This document shows positions 15,601 through 20,466 of a stretch of DNA of 20,466 bases, in pieces. The first letter of the stretch is position 1, and each line of letters starts with the position of its first letter. The position numbers were made by a program, and so were the translations under genes. Source of the DNA: Pleurobrachia bachei (lineage: Eukaryota; Ctenophora; Tentaculata; Cydippida; Pleurobrachiidae); assembly GCA_000695325.1 (NCBI GenBank), contig AVPN01000021.1, forward strand, positions 21,896-42,361, given 5' to 3'. The notes under the pieces were generated by a model. The model was not told where the DNA came from and made no database searches. It worked only from the letters and a program-made list of their open reading frames with translations.

Positions 15601-18373
15601 ACCAGCCAGGGTATCGACAACGCTCAAAACACGGTCTACATCTGTGGAGGGTGGTGTGATGTTATAGATGTCAGAGCATTGACAAAACGGTCCGTATTTG
15701 TGGGGGGTAGGGAGGCCGGAGGGTGGTATAGATGTCAGGTCATCAACAACATTCAAAACACGGTCTACATCTGTGGGTGGAGGGGGTGATGGTATATAGT
15801 GATGGTAAACATCTGCACTGGGCGTTCCATGGCTACGGCAAAAGTCTGTACTGGCAAGCACAGAATACAGATAGTTCCTGTGTCAAGCCCAGATAGTCCC
15901 ATACAGATCAGGTTAACTAATTACTAACCTGCGCCCCCCCCCCTAATTAACTAACCTTGCTGTGTGATAGCCATAACAATTGTTTAGTAAAGCTACCAAA
16001 GACTCGTTTTGTTCCAAGGGGTATCCTCTTGGAACACCATTTCCTAAATGGTTTACAAAGGAATGAATGTGTTATCCAGATGGTAGAGGACTTAAACAAA
16101 TTGGTTAAAATCAAGTTAATCAAATTATAAATTAAGTTAATCAAATATAAAACTGTATAAATATTAATTGCAGATAAATTCTTCATTTAAAATATAAATA
16201 TTGAAGTAAAGCCCATACTGAAAAGGGGCCGGGCCCTCTCATATGCGACCGGCCCTGCAGTCCCCGACCCCTTAGTTCTCATGAGGGCTTTTTCAGTTTG
16301 GACTTTACTGTAGTTAATTTAATATAGTTTTGACAATTCACATGCAATAAAAATATGCATTATAATTAGTTTTTAAAGTCTGGTTCTCCCCTACTCTGCT
16401 GCATTGAGGATCATACTGTCATCACTCATCGCCTGATCACCCCTCTCCTCAGCTGGATCACCCCTCTCCTCAGCTGGACCACCCCTCTCCTCATTGGTTG
16501 GGATCACCATGTACATATGCTGTTCCCTCGCCTGAAGTGCCCTGTTTATCACATTACCAAGGGTAACAAGCACACGATCAGGGGCCCGATGGCAGCACCT
16601 GGAACGAATCATCGCTACCAAGAGACCTGCAGCGAAGAAGCATGATAGGGGGAGGCCAATTTCCAAAGGTAGATGATAAAACACTTCATGGCTCCTGTAA
16701 ACATGCCTGTCCCTCCTGTCCGAAATGACCGACGACCCCAACCTTCTGAGATCTCCTGTTCCATCTTCTGTTAAACAGTAAACGATCATATCACGTGCAT
16801 TCCAAGGTGAAACATTTATTCTGAGAATGGATTCCGCAAAAATGTCATTAAAAGTGGAGTTAACTTCATACGATGAAGGAAACCAAACAAATTTATCTAG
16901 CTTGTAAATATCCTTTAAATCAATCAAATCCTTTGAACCTATATTCTCGTTATCGAAGCACCATCTGAATGTCCTACTCGGGGGGCATGGTCCGGTGCCA
17001 AAGAAGAAAAATTTCCAAGTTATATTTGACGATCCCTCGGCAATGCAGTGCTTCACAAATGATAAACTCGCGTTTGCACTGTAGGAAGTTTTACGGTACA
17101 CGATCCCTGGATAGGGTTCAGGACTGACATTTTTGGAAAGGAAAACTTTGTAATCGTCCCATTGGTCCTGGTAGCATCTGTACATCCTGTAATCATTTTC
17201 CGTCGTGTTGTGAATCGTCAGAATGGAGTTGGCACACAGAAAATCTTCATTTCTAGCGACACTACTATTGGGTCCAGTATCAATCCCAATAACCATGGAT
17301 CTGGTATCAATTCCGGAGCCAATGGCCACGGTATCGGAGATATTTGTTACCGCACAGTAACCGACCGTAAAATACGTCGTTATTTGGAACTTGGAAGAGT
17401 TATAAATTTCAGATCTATTTTCGTGGCTCCATCGAATTTGGGAGTTGTATCTGTTATAGTAGTATTCGTAAGAGCAGCGGAGTTTTGCTGTTCCTCCTAC
17501 GGGAGCAGAAAGATTCCGATAATCCTGATACCCATCATCATCGTCAACGATTTCGGCAGTAACTGTATACAGACAGCATACTCCAAACACAAGGAATAAC
17601 ATTTCCCTACAAAAACCATTGTTAAAACTGATAAAACTGTCAAACGGAAAACTTTAAAATGTGGGCACTTAAAATGATCTATAAATTTCGGTACTCGCGG
17701 GGTTCTCCAATTGGAGCTGGAGATTTTTTTTTTTTTGAAAATTCACTAACCCCAACACCGATTGGCATCACTTTCCAACAGCCAAAGAGAAGCTGCCGAA
17801 GAGAGAAAGGGGGTAACCGTATGAAGAGTTAATCACGATGAGTCTCATTCACATTGGGTTCGATCATTTGCCCCCGGTGTTGGGGTTAGTAATAAATATG
17901 TAATAAATAAATCTTAAAATCACTTACTCAAATAAATCTTACAAATAAAATCTCACACTCTTTAAATATTAAAGTCAAGCTGGAGAATATTCCGCGCGCT
18001 CCAGACGCGGAGTTTAACGCATAAATTTCGCCGCTTACGTAAAATAGGCTAAGAATGCAGCGTAGAATTTGAGGTTTCCGAGAACATTCTGTTCGAAGCG
18101 AACGGAAGGGCGCGATTAAAGTCGGATTTTTTGAAGTTGTCACCCCCCTTTTGTCGCGCGGCGTGATATTTGACATACCTTTACGTTTCCTAGCCTCTGG
18201 ATATCATGCGAGTTGAGATACTGATAGAAGGTTGGACTACTTAGTACACCTCTCAGCCGCTCCACCGTATCAAACACATTATCTGGCAATCTACCAGCCA
18301 AGGCATCAACAACACTCAAAACACGATCTACATCTGTCAGGCGGAAGTGATGGTACAGATCTGGGCCTTCCAT
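2312..18373 (-). CDS. L27 + multi-PDZ scaffold protein (PATJ/MPDZ-like), 22 exons in window, 3' end missing
   Basis: Cell-polarity/junction scaffold of the PATJ/MPDZ (InaD-like) type: L27 would bind an L27 partner such as PALS1, and the PDZ domains would hold C-terminal tails of membrane proteins at the apical cortex. Exons on the minus strand (high to low): 18373-18179, 15282-15000, 11451-11340, 11169-11029, 10883-10793, 10503-10375, 10293-10162, 9926-9783, 9641-9570, 9193-9131, 8952-8823, 8713-8670, 8278-8179, 8060-7900, 7793-7427, 7123-7027, 6249-6153, 5951-5832, 5553-5451, 5215-5034, 2767-2665, 2493-2312. Every junction is GT-AG and every phase joins without a stop, giving about 1016 residues. 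L27 lies near residues 14-60 and PDZ domains near 198-285, 320-405, 412-485, 513-615, 650-770, 776-858, 866-953 and 961 onward. The gene leaves the window on the left. Paralog choice (PATJ versus MPDZ) is not resolved. Exon joins are inferred, not seen in RNA. Confidence 0.85.
2665..2767 (-). CDS. Scaffold exon 21: PDZ7 C-terminal half
   Basis: 103 nt, phase 0 in and 1 out. Encodes VNEIPMAGLTHNEAVDILK and SPLTLTLRTPPP: VN turn, helix B starting with His, last strand. It supplies the missing half for exon 20. Because exons 20-21 begin and end in phase 1, the module can be repeated without breaking frame. It differs from exon 19 at two residues (Ala/Val and Ile/Val). Confidence 0.86.
2945..4606 (+). 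CDS. Coiled-coil protein with Cys motifs and possible ART-like domain, nested copy 2
   Basis: Paralog of the gene at 1-1917. Exons: 2945-3124, 3306-3434, 3725-3831, 4000-4606, 340 codons plus stop. Copy 1's upstream exon and acceptor are missing; instead an ATG at 2945 (A at -3) adds MCSPPK in frame before the shared coiled coil, so this copy may have its own start. A TATTTAAA element lies about 60 bp upstream. The Cys cluster and last exon encode the same protein as copy 1 despite about 44 base differences. In exon 2 a block of 17 residues is entirely different (LVSFRDFLLTVMFLYHE), because 50 bases are the direct complement of copy 1. The frame stays open but a hydrophilic helix becomes hydrophobic. 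Nested antisense within the intron between scaffold exons 20 and 21. Confidence 0.74.
3539..3724 (+). repeat. 31-bp tandem repeat carrying splice acceptors, six units
   Basis: Six exact-length 31-bp units starting at 3539, 3570, 3601, 3632, 3663 and 3694, followed by the exon itself at 3725, whose first 17 bases are the same sequence. Each unit repeats the intron end (cag) joined to the exon start, so there are six decoy acceptors. Expanded relative to copy 1, which has two. Confidence 0.92.
4607..5033. other. Gap between convergent genes, no gene seen
   Basis: The 3' flank of nested copy 2 overlapping a scaffold intron. Short islands match 1918-2311 (for example tgctgtgtttttgtgctatg), showing descent from the same duplication with many indels. 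No exon found. Confidence 0.6.
5034..5215 (-). CDS. Scaffold exon 20: PDZ7 N-terminal half (duplicated module, upstream copy)
   Basis: 182 nt, phase 1 in and 0 out. Encodes EKEDEIEPVIDGKLLKLMLP, then TTRDSIGLTLTPCEDG with SIGLTL as binding loop, and ENSVGDVVGLKAGDIIFK. It joins exon 21 across a 2.27-kb intron that encloses plus-strand gene copy 2. The protein differs from exon 22 at a single residue (Arg versus Leu). Confidence 0.86.
5451..5951 (-). CDS. Scaffold exons 18-19: PDZ6
   Basis: Exon 18 (5951-5832, 40 codons) encodes TGIGIRIQGGSTTENPAGGI, where TGIGI is the binding loop, then FIRKITDSKSPLRER. Exon 19 (5553-5451) encodes VNEIPMVGLTHNEAVDVLK and the last strand SPLTLTLRTPPP, ending in phase 1. 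His at the first position of helix B (THNEAV) predicts class I ligands (S/T-x-hydrophobic C-termini). Exon 19 is a near copy of exon 21. Confidence 0.88.
6153..7123 (-). CDS. Scaffold exons 16-17: PDZ5 C-terminal part
   Basis: Exon 16 (7123-7027) encodes GGLIEGEGTLKVGDVILALN, the strong G-L-vGDvIlalN core, then TVNMTFKSI. Exon 17 (6249-6153) completes it with RELLEMSCGGSSLVVTFADR. They join through a split Arg codon (AG|G). Exon 17 ends with DVDKEYTVDHGA, which leads into the first strand of PDZ6. The intron between them contains a TC/AG palindromic microsatellite. Confidence 0.82.
6651..6697. repeat. TC/AG palindromic microsatellite
   Basis: About 33 bases of alternating TC, then aagagagagagag, so the two arms can pair as a hairpin. 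It lies in the intron between scaffold exons 16 and 17 (6250-7026), otherwise without features. Confidence 0.9.
7124..7426. other. Scaffold intron 15 with long purine/pyrimidine tract
   Basis: Next to the acceptor of exon 16 the plus strand is GA/GATA-rich for about 65 bp (7136-7202), giving the minus-strand transcript an unusually long pyrimidine tract. A small minisatellite of cagtcagcag units lies at 7269-7307. No coding potential seen. Confidence 0.6.
7427..8278 (-). CDS. Scaffold exons 13-15: PDZ4 (divergent) and start of PDZ5
   Basis: Exon 13 (8278-8179) encodes VDTDGPVWSEEGTVGVECEK and more; exon 14 (8060-7900, 54 codons) encodes STIISVSLQDPRNAKISLVV, then LEGRITEGSKLEAINGTPL; exon 15 (7793-7427) begins SVRRVLTEAEGMRTLAVRP. 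Together they give the strand, GS-LEAINGTPL turn, helix B and last strand of a divergent PDZ. The rest of exon 15 is a linker followed by the first strands of PDZ5 (GVELKPSTHCLVKGYTIYKI). Exon 15, at 367 nt, is the longest exon in the model, and a cryptic donor (NSG|gtattg) lies inside it, so its 3' limit is less sure. Confidence 0.72.
8279..8669. other. Scaffold intron 12, no gene seen
   Basis: Between the microexon and exon 13. It contains a short GC-rich inverted pair (gcgcgaggct at 8432 with its reverse complement at 8475). Short open frames on both strands lack any recognisable family. Confidence 0.55.
8670..8713 (-). CDS. Scaffold exon 12: 44-nt microexon
   Basis: Acceptor ccctacag, donor ATG|gtaagt. 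It encodes only GTLPVIGTPSKTATM between PDZ3 and PDZ4 and takes the reading frame from phase 1 to phase 0. Without it, exon 11 would run into a stop in exon 13, so it is needed and probably not cassette-skipped. Confidence 0.72.
8823..9641 (-). CDS. Scaffold exons 9-11: PDZ3, degenerate
   Basis: Exons 9641-9570 (24 codons), 9193-9131 (21 codons) and 8952-8823 (43 codons plus 1 nt). The middle exon gives GAIIQDSSVAQISVGDVLLQ and the third starts INGEPCERMSEDQLISLVEG, so the PDZ core (xGDVLLQ-INGEP, helix B, strand EEISVTYLRLS) is clear. The first exon (ETIKTRVQGKELCVTRP) is short and has no GLGF-type loop, so peptide binding is doubtful. The tail SHSPSNREASIT runs into a 44-nt microexon. Confidence 0.78.
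9194..9569. other. Scaffold intron 9, no gene seen
   Basis: An AT-rich intron between the two small PDZ3 exons; no repeat or exon recognised. Confidence 0.55.
9783..10293 (-). CDS. Scaffold exons 7-8: PDZ2 (canonical GLGF)
   Basis: Exon 7 (10293-10162, 44 codons) encodes LKCDLTNTGHGLGFGIVEDH, with a classical GLGF loop, and then VRVNTILADGPAHK. Exon 8 (9926-9783, 48 codons) encodes EGTLRPQDVLVEVNEAMVRG, helix B LSQQQVAKLLHFA and the last strand NVTLIVGRP. Both exons are phase 0. GLGFG makes this a likely ligand-binding domain. The helix-B start residue is Ser rather than His, so class I binding is not assured. Confidence 0.9.
10375..10503 (-). CDS. Scaffold exon 6: PDZ1 last strand plus linker
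   Basis: 43 codons, phase 0 both sides. ILSKVGQHGRVVFTIKRKLP completes helix B and the last PDZ strand; a basic linker follows (PRRAINPSSPALRKLLFDM). The intron upstream (10504-10792) holds a cluster of CRE-like palindromes. Confidence 0.82.
10677..10744. promoter_or_regulatory. CRE/AP-1-like site cluster
   Basis: Within 68 bp of the intron between scaffold exons 5 and 6: TGACGTCA at 10677-10684 and 10703-10710 (perfect CREB/ATF palindromes), TGACTCA (AP-1) at 10685-10691, TGACGTTA at 10719 and TGATGTCA at 10737. Spacing is 16-26 bp. Could be an intronic enhancer or a degenerate short repeat. Confidence 0.45.
10793..10883 (-). CDS. Scaffold exon 5: PDZ1 central part
   Basis: 91 nt, phase 2 in and 0 out. 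Encodes DGRLRVGDEIISINGESITQ, a textbook PDZ segment (G-L-xxGD-I--vNG), then the start of helix B (EEGPEAMQQ). It joins exon 4 through a split Arg codon. Confidence 0.9.
11029..11169 (-). CDS. Scaffold exon 4: PDZ1 N-terminal half
   Basis: Phase 2 in and 2 out. Encodes VKRETVILEWESGEALGIDV, where EALGIDV takes the place of the carboxylate-binding loop, then strands with GPVRVFIQSIREDGVVER, the usual gp-v-V-xI--dG-a-r pattern of a PDZ core. It continues in exon 5. Confidence 0.85.
11340..11451 (-). CDS. Scaffold exon 3: Gln/Pro/Glu linker before PDZ1
   Basis: 112 nt, phase 1 in and 2 out. Encodes a low-complexity linker (GERECLPQQPEQQPADP and onward, ending MSKKVR). Its acceptor, preceded by a pyrimidine tract, lies 33 bp from the left end of the transposon at 11485, so the insertion stopped just short of the splice signal. 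Confidence 0.75.
11666..11896. mobile_element. 231-bp MITE with 32-bp TIRs, nested in the transposon
   Basis: Left arm 11666-11697 begins ctatagtccctggcaaatga; the right arm 11865-11896 is its reverse complement at 30 of 32 positions. Ends fall in TATA, so the target duplication (TA or TATA) cannot be separated from the arms; a Tc1/mariner-like TA target is plausible. No coding capacity. Confidence 0.75.
12014..13015. repeat. 1002-bp direct repeat, copy A
   Basis: First of two adjacent copies inside the transposon. By eye identical to copy B except for an 11-bp duplication in B. Contains the 13-bp motif at 12091 and 12565 and an inverted variant at 12124. Confidence 0.92.
13016..14028. repeat. 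1013-bp direct repeat, copy B
   Basis: Second copy, starting at the base after copy A. The only difference I see is an extra 11 bp (acatgaactga doubled) near 13580. It has the 13-bp motif at 13093 and 13567. Confidence 0.92.
14941..14990. promoter_or_regulatory. Two perfect RFX X-box palindromes
   Basis: GTTACCATGGCAAC at 14941-14954 and again at 14977-14990, matching the RFX consensus GTYNCCATRGNAAC, in a 36-bp tandem repeat (14923-14958, 14959-14994). They lie just downstream of scaffold exon 2's donor. RFX factors drive ciliary and apical genes in animals; that role here is inference. Confidence 0.55.
15000..15282 (-). CDS. Scaffold exon 2: acidic linker with internal repeat
   Basis: Acceptor ...attcacag at 15283-15284, donor G|gtaact, phase 0 in and 1 out. 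It encodes a hydrophilic linker beginning GEEDMSEFCEIVLQMNLHG. The first dozen residues look helical and may extend the L27 region. The centre carries an imperfect tandem repeat, RHISPDTR...VLLPG, twice within about 35 residues. No known fold is recognised. The next intron (11452-14999) contains the 3.1-kb transposon. Confidence 0.7.
15340..15399. repeat. Inverted repeat, 13-bp stem
   Basis: atatcgaaggtag at 15340-15352 pairs with ctaccttcgatat at 15387-15399 across a 34-base loop, in the intron between the L27 copies and exon 2. Possible foldback remnant. Confidence 0.6.
15487..15840 (-). pseudogene. Second L27 exon copy, start codon out of frame
   Basis: Duplicate of scaffold exon 1. L27 itself is intact (VDRVLSVVDTLAGRLPDNVF and onward, same phase-0 donor at 15487), but the homologous ATG at 15840 reads into a stop after 21 codons because of indels before L27. 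The region between contains a 129-bp internal tandem duplication repeating the first L27 helix. An acceptor before 15641 (ccctccacag) would need a one-base carry and cannot join the right-hand L27 exon in frame, so it is either an alternative exon with another leader or a decayed copy. Confidence 0.6.
15862..16204. other. AT-rich spacer of the left Ig/L27 unit
   Basis: Contains a C run (15933-15942) and two AT-rich repeats of about 22 bp with atcaagttaatcaaattata near 16108-16152. No coding exon is seen. On the minus strand it lies downstream of Ig receptor A. Confidence 0.55.
16205..16309. mobile_element. 105-bp foldback element downstream of Ig receptor A
   Basis: agtaaagcccatactgaaaa at the left pairs imperfectly with its reverse complement ending ggactttact at 16309. 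Almost the whole element can fold as one hairpin. It is also present at 18826-18932, so insertion predates the duplication. No clear target duplication. Confidence 0.6.
16391..17602 (-). CDS. Ig-like transmembrane receptor A, intronless, 403 aa
   Basis: Type I membrane protein of unknown role. Signal peptide 1-16 (MLFLVFGVCCLYTVTA). The first Ig-like domain has C43, W58 and D137-x3-Y141-x-C143, the V-type pattern with a long insert. The second Ig-like domain has C186, W196 and Y275-C276. About ten N-x-S/T sites suggest heavy glycosylation. The membrane helix is near 309-332 (LPLEIGLPLSCFFAAGLLVA), followed by RSRCC. The cytoplasmic tail has YMVI (a YxxPhi sorting motif) and a Glu/Arg/Gly repeat EERGGPAEERGDPAEERGD. 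One uninterrupted ORF, although its neighbours are intron-rich, so it may descend from a retrocopy. It sits on the same strand as the scaffold gene, inside its first intron. A cell-surface recognition role is inference; no family is recognised. Confidence 0.85.
   Translation of the reverse strand: MLFLVFGVCCLYTVTAEIVDDDDGYQDYRNLSAPVGGTAKLRCSYEYYYNRYNSQIRWSHENRSEIYNSSKFQITTYFTVGYCAVTNISDTVAIGSGIDTRSMVIGIDTGPNSSVARNEDFLCANSILTIHNTTENDYRMYRCYQDQWDDYKVFLSKNVSPEPYPGIVYRKTSYSANASLSFVKHCIAEGSSNITWKFFFFGTGPCPPSRTFRWCFDNENIGSKDLIDLKDIYKLDKFVWFPSSYEVNSTFNDIFAESILRINVSPWNARDMIVYCLTEDGTGDLRRLGSSVISDRRDRHVYRSHEVFYHLPLEIGLPLSCFFAAGLLVAMIRSRCCHRAPDRVLVTLGNVINRALQAREQHMYMVIPTNEERGGPAEERGDPAEERGDQAMSDDSMILNAAE
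17745..17890. mobile_element. 146-bp MITE-like element
   Basis: Perfect 16-bp inverted ends: actaaccccaacaccg (17745-17760) and its reverse complement (17875-17890). The left arm recurs at 20398-20413 in the right unit, whose right arm lies beyond the window. No coding capacity. Confidence 0.65.
17891..18165. other. Unique spacer between duplicated units
   Basis: Contains no recognisable exon. It separates the 5' flank of receptor A from the right-hand L27 exon and has no match in the left unit within the window. Confidence 0.5.
18179..18373 (-). CDS. Scaffold exon 1: start codon and L27 domain
   Basis: 65 codons ending at donor gtatgt in phase 0. The ATG sits in a strong Kozak context (gccATGG) and is followed by nine residues before the L27 helices. 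The L27 shows the expected three short helices: VDRVLSVVDALAGRLP, then DTVERLRGVLSSPTFYQYLN, then SHDIQRLGNVK. L27 domains pair with other L27 domains (for example PATJ-PALS1). This copy, not the one at 15.5-15.8 kb, is chosen as the start because its ATG is in frame with L27 and it has promoter-like sequence upstream. The intron that follows is about 2.9 kb and holds an Ig receptor gene and the second L27 copy. Confidence 0.75.
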
Positions 18374-18544
18374 GGCTACGACGAAAGTCTGTACTGGCAA
18401 GCCCAGATACTGCTTTGTGGCAAGCCAAGACAGCTCCATACAGATCAGGTTAATTAACATGCGTCCCCATATTAACGAACCTTGCTGTGTGATAGCCATA
18501 ACAGCTGTCGAGTTGAGCTACCAAAGACTTGTCTTGTTCCAAGG

Positions 18545-18640
18545 TGTGTCCTCCAAATAAACAACCAATCAGATCTCGTTATTTAGGTCACGTGACTGGT
18601 TATCAGCCAATCAGGGACCTGTTCGGTTACTGGTATCCTC
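18545..18640 (-). promoter_or_regulatory. Putative promoter region of the scaffold gene
   Basis: About 190-240 bp upstream of the scaffold ATG: two CCAATCAG boxes (18565-18572, 18607-18614) around a 10-bp palindrome GTCACGTGAC (18587-18596), an E-box of the USF/TFE type. This stretch is present only in the right unit. The transcription start is unknown. Confidence 0.45.
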
Positions 18641-18825
18641 TACTATATCATGGAACACCATTTCCTACATGATTTACAATGGAAGGTGTTATTCAGGTGG
18701 TATGTAGAGGAATTAAACAAATTGATTAAAATCAAGTTAATCAAATTATAAATCAAGTTAATCAAATATAAAACTGTATAAATAGTATTTTCAGATAAAT
18801 TTTTCATTTAAAATATAAATATTGA

Positions 18826-18932
18826 AGTAAAGTCCAGACTGAAAAGGCCCTCTCATATATATGCTTTCAGACCACCCCTGCAGTCCATGACCTTTAAGTT
18901 CTCAAAAGGGCCTTTTCAGTTTGGACTTTACT
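18826..18932. mobile_element. 107-bp foldback element downstream of Ig receptor B
   Basis: Better-preserved copy of 16205-16309: about 25 of 26 bases of the ends pair (agtaaagtccagactgaaaa with its reverse complement at 18907-18932). It lies about 85 bp past the receptor B stop codon and could be transcribed in its 3' UTR. Confidence 0.65.
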
Positions 18933-19016
18933 TTAGTTAATTTAGTATAATACAATTCACATGCAATAAAAATATGCATTATAACAGTTTTTAAAAGTCT
19001 CGCTTAAATGTCTCCC

Positions 19017-20255
19017 CTACTCTGCTGCATTAAGGATCATACTGTCATCACTCGTTGCCTGATCACTCCCCTCCACAGCTGGACCACCCCTCTCCTCAGC
19101 TGTATCACCCCTCTCCTCAGCTGGACCACCCCTCTCCTCATTGGTTGGGACGACCATGTACATATGCTGTTCCCTCGCCTGAAGTGCCCTGTTTATCACG
19201 TTACCCAGGGTAACAAGCACACGATCAGGAGCCCGATAGCAACACCTTGAACGGATCATTGCTACCAAGAGGCCTGCAACAAAGAAGCATGATAGAGGGA
19301 GGACAATTTCCAGAGGTAGATGATAAAACACTTCATGGCTCCTGTAAACATGATACCTTTCGCTGATCCTGTCCGAAAAGACGGATGACCCCAATCTGCT
19401 GAGATCTCCTGTTCCACCTTCAGTAAAACAGTAAACGATCATACCACGCACATTCCAAGGTGAAACACTTATTCTGAGAATGGATTCCGCAAAAATGCCA
19501 TTAAAAGTAGAGTTAACTTGATATGTTGAAGGAAACCAAACAAATTTATCTAGCTTGTAAAGATCCTTTAAATCAATCAAATCCTTTGGACCTACCCGCT
19601 CGTTATCGAAGCACCAACTCCTACTCGTATGACATAAATTCCTGGTGCCAAAGAAGAAAAATTTCCAAGTTATGCGTGACGATCCCTCGGCAATGCAGTG
19701 CTTTACAAAGGATAAACTCGCGTTTGCACTGTAGGATGTTTTACGGTACACGATCTCTTTGTGGGGTTTAGGACTGACAGTTTTGGAAAGGAAAACTTTG
19801 TAATCGTCCCATTCATCCTGGTAGCATCTGTACATCCTGTAATCATTTTCCGTTGTGTTGTGAATCCTCAGAATGGAGTTGGCACACAGAAAATCTTCAT
19901 TTCTAGCGACACTGTGATTCGTGGGTCCAGTATCAATCCCAATAACCATGGATCTGGTATCAATTCCGGAGCCAATGGCCACGGTATCGGAGATGTTTGT
20001 AACCGCACAGTAACCGACCGTGAAATACGTCGTTATTTGGAACTTGGAAGAGTTATAAATTTGAGATCTATTTTCGTAGCTCCATCGAATTTGGGTGTTG
20101 ATTCTGTTATAATAGTATTCGTAAGAGCAGCGAAGTTCTGCTGTTCCTCCTACAGGAGCAGAAAAATTCCGATAATTCTGATACCCATCATAATCGTCAA
20201 CGATTTCGGCAGTAACTGTATACAGACAGCATACTCCAAACACAAGGAATAACAT
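19017..20255 (-). CDS. Ig-like transmembrane receptor B, intronless, 412 aa
   Basis: Tandem paralog of receptor A with the same layout: signal peptide, two Ig-like domains, membrane helix, tail with YMVV and one more Glu/Arg/Gly repeat (four against three, last one degenerate, VEGSDQA), which explains most of the extra length. A short insert lies before the membrane (SERYH) and GTRNLCHTSRS replaces GTGPCPPSRTFR. It differs from A mainly at amino-acid-changing positions in the first Ig domain. It is upstream of the scaffold start on the minus strand, with the putative scaffold promoter between. Both the ATG and the 5' flank match receptor A exactly. Confidence 0.85.
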   Translation of the reverse strand: MLFLVFGVCCLYTVTAEIVDDYDGYQNYRNFSAPVGGTAELRCSYEYYYNRINTQIRWSYENRSQIYNSSKFQITTYFTVGYCAVTNISDTVAIGSGIDTRSMVIGIDTGPTNHSVARNEDFLCANSILRIHNTTENDYRMYRCYQDEWDDYKVFLSKTVSPKPHKEIVYRKTSYSANASLSFVKHCIAEGSSRITWKFFFFGTRNLCHTSRSWCFDNERVGPKDLIDLKDLYKLDKFVWFPSTYQVNSTFNGIFAESILRISVSPWNVRGMIVYCFTEGGTGDLSRLGSSVFSDRISERYHVYRSHEVFYHLPLEIVLPLSCFFVAGLLVAMIRSRCCYRAPDRVLVTLGNVINRALQAREQHMYMVVPTNEERGGPAEERGDTAEERGGPAVEGSDQATSDDSMILNAAE

Positions 20256-20466
20256 TTCCCTACAAAAACCATTGTTAAAACTGATAAAACTGTCAAACGG
20301 AAAACTTTAAAATGTGGGCACTTAAAATGATCTATAAATTTCGGTACTCGCGGGGTTCTCCAATTGGAGCTGGAGATTTTTTTTTTTTTGAAAATTCACT
20401 AACCCCAACACCGATTGGCATCACTTTCCAACAGCCAAAGAGAAGCTGCCGAAGAGAGAAAGGGGG

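Larger units (their letters stand above)
15472..17815. repeat. Ig receptor/L27 tandem duplication, left unit
   Basis: Starts at gatatttgacatacc, matching 18166 onward. Includes L27 copy, AT-rich intergenic DNA, foldback element, Ig receptor A and at least 213 bp of its 5' flank, which is identical to the right unit. Compared with the right unit it lacks about 90 bp near 16020 that there contain CCAAT and E-box motifs. Confidence 0.88.
18166..20466. repeat. Ig receptor/L27 tandem duplication, right unit (cut by window end)
   Basis: Same order as the left unit: L27 exon, foldback element, Ig receptor B, 5' flank. Similarity continues to the last base, so the true unit is longer and more copies may follow. 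Confidence 0.88.

Noticed and set aside
17162-17599. 145-codon plus-strand ORF opposite Ig receptor A (and its 163-codon twin at 19761-20252)
   Set aside because: Exact antisense of the receptor coding sequence; no family resemblance, and codon pattern explained by the receptor frame.

Overview
This is animal (metazoan) nuclear DNA. Coding sequence is split into short exons by GT-AG introns. The proteins are metazoan in type: an L27 plus multi-PDZ polarity scaffold, and Ig-domain transmembrane receptors with signal peptides. I see no rRNA, tRNA, operon or CRISPR. The species cannot be named from the sequence; an invertebrate, possibly an early-branching one, fits the compact introns and unfamiliar receptors, but that is inference.

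The backbone is one long minus-strand gene. It starts with an L27 exon (ATG at 18373), runs leftward through 22 exons whose phases all join, and leaves the window below 2312 unfinished. The in-window model encodes about 1016 residues: L27, a linker, then seven complete PDZ domains (two or three degenerate) and half of an eighth. The best family match is the PATJ/MPDZ (InaD-like) scaffold.

Left part (1-5.7 kb): a block of about 2.6 kb is duplicated in tandem. Each copy holds a plus-strand gene (coiled coil, Cys-rich motif, possible ADP-ribosyltransferase-like C-terminal domain) and, on the opposite strand, the two exons of one PDZ module. The plus-strand genes therefore lie inside introns of the scaffold gene. 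Their last two exons differ only at synonymous sites. One 50-base block in copy 2 (3345-3394) is the base-by-base complement, not the reverse complement, of copy 1 (811-860). No standard rearrangement makes this.

Middle (5.7-15.3 kb): scaffold exons, with one 3.6-kb intron occupied by a 3.1-kb non-autonomous DNA transposon (11485-14606). This has 15-bp terminal inverted repeats, a near-perfect 8-bp target duplication, nine exact copies of a 13-bp motif, an internal 1-kb tandem duplication and a nested 231-bp MITE. Two perfect RFX X-box palindromes and a CRE/AP-1-like cluster lie in scaffold introns.

Right part (15.4-20.5 kb): a second tandem duplication of about 2.7 kb. Each unit carries an intronless Ig-like receptor gene and an L27 exon, both on the minus strand. 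The right L27 copy has an in-frame ATG and a CCAAT/E-box upstream region; the left copy has lost both. The receptors differ mostly at amino-acid-changing sites although their 213-bp 5' flanks are identical, which suggests diversification.
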